Source: Rhodospirillales bacterium (GTDB taxonomy: Bacteria; Pseudomonadota; Alphaproteobacteria; Acetobacterales; Acetobacteraceae). Taken from it: 7,601 nucleotides of DNA. Shown one piece after another: positions 1-5,048 of this stretch. Position 1 is the first letter of the stretch. Each line of letters opens with the position of its first letter. Below the pieces are notes generated by a model, which saw only the letters and a program-made list of their open reading frames with translations, was not told the origin of the DNA and ran no database searches. Position numbers and translations under genes: made by a program. The stretch is taken from assembly GCA_028870815.1 (NCBI GenBank), contig JAGWOU010000069.1:1-7601 (forward strand). The letters are read 5' to 3'.

Positions 1-336
1 CGCCGCCGCGATGAGCTGCTCTAGAACAACCTTGCCCAAGCCCTTACCGCGATGCGCCTTATGAACATATACGGAATGTTCAACGGAATATTTATAGGCA
101 GGCCACGCCCTGAAGCTTCCGTAGCTACCAAAAGCCATCAACGCGCCAGCTTCGTCTTCAATGCCAATTACTGGAAAGCCGCCCACGGTCTTGGCCTCAA
201 ACCACGCAACCATATTTTCCATTGAACGCGGCTTGTAATCGTAAAGCGCCGTCGAGGTTAGAATGGCGTCATTGAATATGTCCAAGATCGTGGCGGCGTG
301 ACGCTCAAATGTACACTCAACGACCAAATGTTTCAT
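1..336 (-). CDS. GNAT family N-acetyltransferase, phosphinothricin acetyltransferase-like (3' end outside window)
   Basis: This gene is too short and truncated to appear as a complete ORF; I translated it by hand. It starts at the ATG at 336-334 and stays open for 112 codons to position 1, so the C-terminus lies outside. It begins MKHLVVECTFERHAA. The segment around residues 72-95, with FRAWPAYKY, VEHSVYVH and then HRGKGLGK, matches the Pat/YwnH branch of GNAT enzymes. The R-G-x-G-x-G stretch is the acetyl-CoA pyrophosphate-binding loop. Family members transfer acetyl from acetyl-CoA to a primary amine, such as phosphinothricin, methionine sulfoximine or other small amines; the substrate here cannot be told. 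A good ribosome binding site (AAGAGGAA, 347-340) sits just upstream. Only 29 bases separate it from the polA stop, with no terminator seen, so read-through from polA is likely. Hand-counted GC is about 51%, clearly below the neighbouring genes, which may indicate later acquisition. Confidence 0.88.
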   Translation of the reverse strand, partial: MKHLVVECTFERHAATILDIFNDAILTSTALYDYKPRSMENMVAWFEAKTVGGFPVIGIEDEAGALMAFGSYGSFRAWPAYKYSVEHSVYVHKAHRGKGLGKVVLEQLIAAA

Positions 337-365
337 GTATTCCTCTTGAAAAGGGGAAGCGCGGC

Positions 366-3071
366 CTAATGCGCCTCTCCCCAGTTCTTACCCACACCAG
401 CCTCAGCCACCAGCGGCACTGAAAGCACAGCCGCACCTTGCATCACCTCGCGCACCAGCTTCGCCGCGTCTTTCGCCTCCGCATCCGGGGCTTCAAACAG
501 CAATTCATCATGCACCTGGAGCAGCAGTTTCGTTGAAAGCCCTGCATCCTTCAACGCTTTCGGCAATTTTATCATCGCGCGCTTGATGATGTCCGCCGCT
601 CCGCCCTGCAACGGCGCGTTGATGGCCTGGCGCTCCGCATAGGCGCGCAAGGCCGGGATTTTGTCTTTGATGCGCGGCACCCAGCAACGCCGGCCGAAGG
701 GGGTAAGCACAAACCCATCCGTGCGGGCCTGTTCCTTCGTCGTATCCATATAGTTCCGAATCTGCGGGTAACGCTCAAAATACGCAGCGATATACGTCCT
801 GGCCTCACCAGCGGAAATGCCAAGCTGCCGCGCCAGGCCAAAGGCAGAAATGCCGTAGATGATCCCGAAATTGATCGCCTTCGCCCGCCGCCTTGTGGCG
901 CCATCCATCTCCGCCATGGGCACGCTGAACACTTCCGATGCCGTGCGAGCGTGAATATCCTCACCCTTCTCAAAACTTTCCTTCAACGCCGGAATATCCG
1001 CCACATGGGCCAGCAGCCGCAACTCGATCTGCGAATAATCCGCCGAGATGAGGCTATGCCCGGGCGCTGCGATAAACGCCTGACGTATCCGCCGCCCTTC
1101 TTCGGTCCTTATCGGTATATTCTGCAAATTCGGGTCGGTTGAGGAGATGCGCCCGGTTGTCGTCGCGGCCATCTGGAAGTTCGTGTGCACGCGTCCCGTG
1201 CGGGCATCAATCTGCTCCACCAGCGCATCCGCATAGGTGGATTTCAGCTTGGAAAGCTGCCGCCAATCCATCACCCGCGCCGCGATATCCGCGCCCTGCT
1301 CCGCCAAACCTTCCAGCACGGAGCTATCGGTTCCCCAAGCGCCGGTTTTGTTCTTCTTGCCGCCAGGCAGCTTCAAATCCTCGAACAGCACCTCACCCAA
1401 CTGCTTCGGGCTGCCAACATTAAAGTTCCGGCCTGCGAGTTTGTGGATTTCTTCCTCAAACACGCCCATCCGCGTCTCGAAATCGGCGGACATGGTGGAG
1501 AGATCGGCTTTGTCCACCAGCACGCCTTCGGCTTCCATTTCCGCCAGCACGGGGATCAGCTTTTTCTCAAGCAGCTCATAAAGCGCCAGAGATTTATGTA
1601 CCCGCAAGGCAGGCTTCAGCGCGCCCCATAACCGCAGGCCCACATCCGCCGCCTCGCCTCCCAGTTCCGCGGCTTTTTCCACCAGCGCCTCCGCGAAATT
1701 CACGCGGTTGCGGCCCGTACCCGTCACATCGTCCGGCGATTTCACAGCGTGGGAGAGATGCACCCGCGCCAGCGTGGCAAGGTCATGCGCGAAACTCCCC
1801 GCATCCTGGCTGTAGGAAATCAGCATCACATCATCCAAGGGTGCCACCGGCCCCAGCCCGGCGCGGGCAATCGCCTCCAGCCCAAATTTCGCGTCGTGGA
1901 AAATCTTCAACACCGAAACATCCGCGAACAGCGCCTTCAGCGCTGCGGCGGCATCATCCCAGGGCAGCTGCGGCTCAGCATCCAGCGTAATGTGGTGCTT
2001 GAGCGGCAGATACGCGCCCTGCCCCGGTTTGGCCGCCAGCCCCAACCCCACCAGATTGCCATGCAGGCCGTTTGGGTCGTCTGTCTGAATGGAAAGGGCG
2101 AGCAACCCGGTCTCCCGCGCCGTGGCGGCGATGGCTTGCAACTCGGCCAGTTTATAGATGGGTTTATAAGGCCCGAAGGGAGCGTGGCTGATCTCAACCG
2201 GCGCTTCCTCCTCGGCCACGCCATCTTCCAGGCCCAGCCGGTGGCGGATGGAGCGGAAGTTATTCTCAACCAGGAAGGCGCGGAGCACCGCGGCGTCCCA
2301 GGGCCGCACCGCCAGTTCTTCCACCGGCAAGGGCAATGGCACCGCGGCGCACAGCGTCACCAGCGTCTTGGAAATCCGCGCCGCCTCGGCATGTTCGATC
2401 AGCGCATCCCGCCGCTTGGAGGGCTTCATGGAGGGTGCCGCCTCCAGCACCGCCTCCAGCGTACCGTATTCGCCGATGAGCGCCGCCGCGCCCTTGGGGC
2501 CGATGCCCGGCACGCCCGGCACGTTATCCACCGAATCACCGATGAGCGCCTGAACCTCGATCACTTTCTCCGGCCCCACGCCAAACTTCGCCTCCACCTC
2601 GGCGGGACCGATGGGCGTGTTCTTCATCGGGTCCAGCATGGAAACGCAGGGGCCGAGGAGCTGCATCAGATCTTTGTCGGATGAGACGATGACCACCTCA
2701 TCCCCCGTCTCACAGGCCTTCCTGGCGTAAGAGGCGATGAGATCATCAGCCTCCCAATCCTCAAGCTCGATGGAGGGCACGCCAAAAGCCTTGGTCGCCT
2801 CGCGGATGAGCGCGAATTGCGGCACCAGCTCTGGCGGCGGCGGCGGGCGATGGGCCTTGTATTGGTCGTAGATGCGGTCCCGGAAGGTCTTGCGCCCGGC
2901 GTCGAAAACCACAGCCAGATGCGTGCCGGTATGCTCCTTCAGCAACCGGGCCAGCATGTTACAGAAGCCGAAAACCGCGTTCACATGCACGCCGTCCGCG
3001 CGCTGCATGTCAGGGATCGCGTGGAAGGCCCGGAAGATAAAACCCGAGCCGTCAACCAGAACGAGCCTCAA
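366..3071 (-). CDS. polA: DNA polymerase I, with a degenerate 3'-5' exonuclease domain
   Basis: PolA fills gaps and removes RNA primers and damaged strands during replication and excision repair. I choose the TTG at 3071 as start (901 aa): it gives the usual N-terminus MRLVLVDGSGFIFRAFHA and overlaps the upstream stop as TTGA. An ATG 16 codons earlier (3119) would add a non-family tail. Numbering from TTG: the 5' nuclease/FEN domain (about 1-290) has DGSG 7-10, EADD 107-110, SSDKD 130-134 and a helix-hairpin-helix with GDSVDNVPG from 178. The 3'-5' exonuclease-like domain (about 300-490) keeps its fold landmarks but has lost its metal ligands: E. coli D355, E357, D424 and D501 align with S327, Q329, G397 and A474. 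The polymerase domain (about 500-901) is intact: motif A DYSQIELR 678-685, motif B around RRRAKAINFGIIYG 727-740, motif C QVHDE 852-856. Length is near the family norm (E. coli 928). It is probably cotranscribed with, and translationally coupled to, the zinc-finger gene. Confidence 0.97.
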   Translation of the reverse strand: MRLVLVDGSGFIFRAFHAIPDMQRADGVHVNAVFGFCNMLARLLKEHTGTHLAVVFDAGRKTFRDRIYDQYKAHRPPPPPELVPQFALIREATKAFGVPSIELEDWEADDLIASYARKACETGDEVVIVSSDKDLMQLLGPCVSMLDPMKNTPIGPAEVEAKFGVGPEKVIEVQALIGDSVDNVPGVPGIGPKGAAALIGEYGTLEAVLEAAPSMKPSKRRDALIEHAEAARISKTLVTLCAAVPLPLPVEELAVRPWDAAVLRAFLVENNFRSIRHRLGLEDGVAEEEAPVEISHAPFGPYKPIYKLAELQAIAATARETGLLALSIQTDDPNGLHGNLVGLGLAAKPGQGAYLPLKHHITLDAEPQLPWDDAAAALKALFADVSVLKIFHDAKFGLEAIARAGLGPVAPLDDVMLISYSQDAGSFAHDLATLARVHLSHAVKSPDDVTGTGRNRVNFAEALVEKAAELGGEAADVGLRLWGALKPALRVHKSLALYELLEKKLIPVLAEMEAEGVLVDKADLSTMSADFETRMGVFEEEIHKLAGRNFNVGSPKQLGEVLFEDLKLPGGKKNKTGAWGTDSSVLEGLAEQGADIAARVMDWRQLSKLKSTYADALVEQIDARTGRVHTNFQMAATTTGRISSTDPNLQNIPIRTEEGRRIRQAFIAAPGHSLISADYSQIELRLLAHVADIPALKESFEKGEDIHARTASEVFSVPMAEMDGATRRRAKAINFGIIYGISAFGLARQLGISAGEARTYIAAYFERYPQIRNYMDTTKEQARTDGFVLTPFGRRCWVPRIKDKIPALRAYAERQAINAPLQGGAADIIKRAMIKLPKALKDAGLSTKLLLQVHDELLFEAPDAEAKDAAKLVREVMQGAAVLSVPLVAEAGVGKNWGEAH

Positions 3072-3262
3072 TGGCTCTCGTCCGCGCCCTCGCCATCCAG
3101 GATGAAGATGCGCGAGCAATAGGGGCAGGCGACTTGCTCGCCCGGAATACGCAGGTAAACCTTGGGATGGCCGAGCGGCCCCACACCGCCGTCGCAGGAG
3201 ACAGAACGGGTTGTCACATGAATAATCTCAGAGTGGTTGATCGAATCCGTCTGTACGCTCAT
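3068..3262 (-). CDS. CHCC-type zinc-finger protein (zf-CHCC / NDUFS6-like)
   Basis: This is a 64-residue protein. Its core reads CDGG at 23-26, LGHP at 30-33, VYL and then CPYC at 46-49. That places the zinc ligands at C23, H32, C46 and C49, the CHCC pattern of the zf-CHCC family (COG4391). The mitochondrial member is the NDUFS6 (13 kDa) accessory subunit of respiratory complex I, and alphaproteobacterial homologues are known, so a role near complex I assembly or stability is plausible but is inference here. The C-terminus, after SRIFILDGEGADESH, is short and acidic, with no membrane segment or signal peptide. The ATG at 3262 is preceded by ACGGAG about 10 bases upstream. The stop TGA (3070-3068) overlaps the TTG of polA, so the two are probably coupled in translation, although no functional link between them is evident. 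The 5' end overlaps the likely start region of the divergent hydrolase gene. Confidence 0.9.
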   Translation of the reverse strand: MSVQTDSINHSEIIHVTTRSVSCDGGVGPLGHPKVYLRIPGEQVACPYCSRIFILDGEGADESH

Positions 3263-4288
3263 GGGTCGGCGCTCCGTTGCAAACTCATTTCCGCCCCCCT
3301 CTTAGCGGCATTCCGCGCCATACCCAAGCTGGCGCTGGCCGCAACCCTGGCTGGCTGCGCCGCTGTTCCCTTTGGGGTGCCGAAAGCCCGGCCGGGGCAT
3401 CCGATCATCACCTCGGGCTATTTTGCGCTGAAGGACGGGACGCGGCAGCCCTACCGGCTCTACCCCGCCCAGGGCCGCGTGAAAGCGGTGGTGCTGGCGC
3501 TGCATGGCTATACGGACAGCCGGGATGGCTGGGAGATACTGGCCGGCTACCTCAACCCGCATGGCATCGAGATCTACGCGCCGGACCTTTCATCCTTCGG
3601 CGCCACCAAAAACCGCGGGCATTGGCCAGGCACGGCGACGCTGGTGGACGAATCCCGCGACGAGGTGGAGCATTTGCGCGCCCGCTACCCGCACACGCCG
3701 CTCTATATAATGGGCGAGAGCATGGGCGGGGCCATTGGAATTCTGCTGGGGGCTTCCGCCAACCCGCCGCCGGTGGATGGCTACGTGCTGTCAGCCCCCG
3801 CCGTGTGGGGCGGCCCGGCAATGGACCCGCTTTATAAGGACACCTTGCGGGTGGCGGATTTCTTCGCGCCGGACAAGCGGCTGACCGGGCAGTCCGTGCA
3901 TATCAAAGCGTCGGACAATACGGCGGCGCTGATTGCCTTTGGGGACGACCCTCTGACCATCCACGCGCCCAGCATCAGCAACATCACCGGGTTGGTAAAA
4001 TTGATGGGCCAAGCTCAGTCGGCTTGCGGGCATTTCAACAAAAAGGCGCTGTTTCTGTATGGCGGGCATGACCAACTGATCCCAAAGGAAGCGATGCGCG
4101 CCTGCTGGCGGGCGATACCGGCACAAGCGCCGGTGACACTGGCCTTCTACCCGCCGGATTACCACCTCATCCCGCGCGATTTGGAGCGGGCAGTGCCCAG
4201 CGCGGATATATTGGCGTTTCTGGAAGGGCGCGGCCTACCTTCGGACGCGCCGAGCCAGGCCACGGTGTTTCTGGCAGGTGGAGATTAA
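3218..4288 (+). CDS. Alpha/beta hydrolase with lipoprotein signal (lysophospholipase / monoacylglycerol lipase-like)
   Basis: This is a serine hydrolase of the Hydrolase_4/PldB type, which usually cleaves ester bonds in lysophospholipids, monoacylglycerols or similar lipids. Numbering from the ATG at 3218 (356 aa): an oxyanion-hole LHGYTDS around residue 96, the nucleophile elbow GESMGG with Ser168, the acid LYGGHDQLIP with Asp285, and the base YHLIPRD with His316 form a complete catalytic set. Near the N-terminus IPKLALAATLAGCA looks like a short lipobox (LAGC, Cys47), suggesting export and lipid anchoring in the envelope. The start is uncertain. The frame stays open upstream to 3071 opposite the zinc-finger gene. 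The ATG at 3218 and a GTG at 3233 both overlap that divergent gene and lack a well-placed ribosome binding site (AGGAG lies 17 bases before the ATG). The next GTG (3377) would remove the signal. The stop TAA (4286-4288) overlaps the stop of the convergent thioesterase gene. Substrate is unknown. Confidence 0.88.
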   Translation: MNNLRVVDRIRLYAHGSALRCKLISAPLLAAFRAIPKLALAATLAGCAAVPFGVPKARPGHPIITSGYFALKDGTRQPYRLYPAQGRVKAVVLALHGYTDSRDGWEILAGYLNPHGIEIYAPDLSSFGATKNRGHWPGTATLVDESRDEVEHLRARYPHTPLYIMGESMGGAIGILLGASANPPPVDGYVLSAPAVWGGPAMDPLYKDTLRVADFFAPDKRLTGQSVHIKASDNTAALIAFGDDPLTIHAPSISNITGLVKLMGQAQSACGHFNKKALFLYGGHDQLIPKEAMRACWRAIPAQAPVTLAFYPPDYHLIPRDLERAVPSADILAFLEGRGLPSDAPSQATVFLAGGD

Positions 4289-4677
4289 CTCTTGCCAGGC
4301 AACGGCCGGGGACGGCCACTGGAATCGATAGCGACGAATTTGAACATCGCCTTGGTCACCCGCTCGTCATTCTGCTCGGCCCGTTCCCGCCGCCAGGCTT
4401 CGACCGAGATGTTCATCGAGGTCCGGCCGGTGGAGATCAGCTCGCAATAAACCGAGACTTCATCGCCCACCTTCACCGGGCGGATGAAGCTCATTGCCTC
4501 CACCGCCACGGTGACTGTGCGCCCATGCGCCGTGCGCTGTGCGAGATTGCCCGCCGCGAGATCCATCTGGCTCATCAGCCAACCGCCGAAGATGTCGCCA
4601 TTGGCATTGGCATCAGCCGGCATGGCGATGGTCCGGATCATCGGCATGATGTCCGGCGGCGCCTCGCGCCCGGCCAT
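4285..4677 (-). CDS. Acyl-CoA thioesterase, YciA-type hotdog fold
   Basis: This 130-residue single-domain hotdog protein hydrolyses acyl-CoA to free acid and CoA in the cytoplasm. The segment IRTIAMPADANANGDIFGG followed by WLMSQMDLA (residues 14-41) is the signature of the YciA/acyl-CoA hydrolase family. Asp39 in SQMD matches the catalytic acidic residue and N25/G27 belong to the same active-site loop. The strand MSFIRPVKVGDEVSVYCEL (62-80) and a C-terminal FKFVAIDSSGRPRPLP are also typical. Length matches single-domain bacterial members (about 130-160 aa). Family enzymes act on a broad range of short to long acyl-CoAs; the preferred chain here cannot be read from the sequence. The start ATG (4677-4675) shares its A with the trxA stop (TAATG), with AAGAG about 10 bases upstream inside trxA, so translation is probably coupled to trxA. 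The stop codon overlaps the stop of the convergent hydrolase gene. Confidence 0.93.
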   Translation of the reverse strand: MAGREAPPDIMPMIRTIAMPADANANGDIFGGWLMSQMDLAAGNLAQRTAHGRTVTVAVEAMSFIRPVKVGDEVSVYCELISTGRTSMNISVEAWRRERAEQNDERVTKAMFKFVAIDSSGRPRPLPGKS

Positions 4678-4994
4678 TACAGGCTCTTTTCGATCCAGGC
4701 CTTCAGCACGGATTTCGGTGCGGCACCCACCTGCTGGGCAGCCACCTTGCCATCCTTGAAGATCAGCAGGGTCGGGATGCCGCGCACGCCATACTGGGTG
4801 GGGGCCATCGGGTTCTCGTCGATATTTACCTTCACCACGTCCAACTTGCCTTCATATTCCTCGGCAAGGGCCTCCAGCGAAGGGGCGATGGTACGGCACG
4901 GGCCGCACCATTCGGCCCAAAAATCCACCAGCACGGGCTTGCTGGCATTCAAGACATCCGCGGAAAAAGTCGCGTCGGTTACAGCTTTGCTCAT
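4677..4994 (-). CDS. trxA: Thioredoxin
   Basis: Thioredoxin is a small cytoplasmic dithiol reductase that reduces disulfides in target proteins and is itself recharged by thioredoxin reductase. The 105-residue product begins MSKAVTDATFSADVL and contains the classical active site WCGPC (residues 29-33; Cys30 and Cys33), the preceding VLVDFWAEW strand, the buried acid of DFW, and the cis-proline loop GIPTLL (Pro74) followed by IFKDGK. The length is that of classical TrxA (about 105-110 aa). The ATG at 4994 is chosen because AGGTG lies just upstream and the product starts as the family does; an in-frame TTG at 5009 would only add five residues. The gene lies 54 bases after addA on the same strand and overlaps the thioesterase start by one base. 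An addA-thioredoxin order is common in alphaproteobacteria. Confidence 0.96.
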   Translation of the reverse strand: MSKAVTDATFSADVLNASKPVLVDFWAEWCGPCRTIAPSLEALAEEYEGKLDVVKVNIDENPMAPTQYGVRGIPTLLIFKDGKVAAQQVGAAPKSVLKAWIEKSL

Positions 4995-4998
4995 GTGA

Positions 4999-5003
4999 CA
5001 CCT
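4999..5003 (-). promoter_or_regulatory. Ribosome binding site of trxA
   Basis: AGGTG on the minus strand, four bases before the ATG at 4994. It supports this ATG over the TTG at 5009, because the TTG lies upstream of the site. The surrounding 4995-5048 gap has an AT-rich core with AAAATTTT (5012-5019), unlike the GC-rich genes around it. A trxA promoter could sit there, but I could not fit a -35/-10 pair with proper spacing. Confidence 0.5.
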
Positions 5004-5048
5004 ATGCAAATAAAATTTTCAGTAACATGGCGGCGAATGGCCAGGGGA

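Noticed and set aside
1749..2684. A 311-codon open frame on the plus strand opposite polA.
   Set aside because: It lies wholly antisense to well-supported polA codons. Its product is rich in His, Arg, Gln and Gly with no recognisable motif, as expected of a shadow frame in GC-rich DNA.
3072..3119. ATG at 3119 as polA start, adding 16 residues.
   Set aside because: The added LAHLHPGWRGRGREP tail is unlike PolA proteins, and its bases encode the conserved CPYCSRIF region of the zinc-finger gene in another frame. The TTG at 3071 gives the family N-terminus.
4995..5048. Possible promoter in the AT-rich addA-trxA gap, with TTACTG (5025-5020) as a -35 candidate.
   Set aside because: No acceptable -10 hexamer lies about 17 bases downstream, so it is not listed as a promoter.
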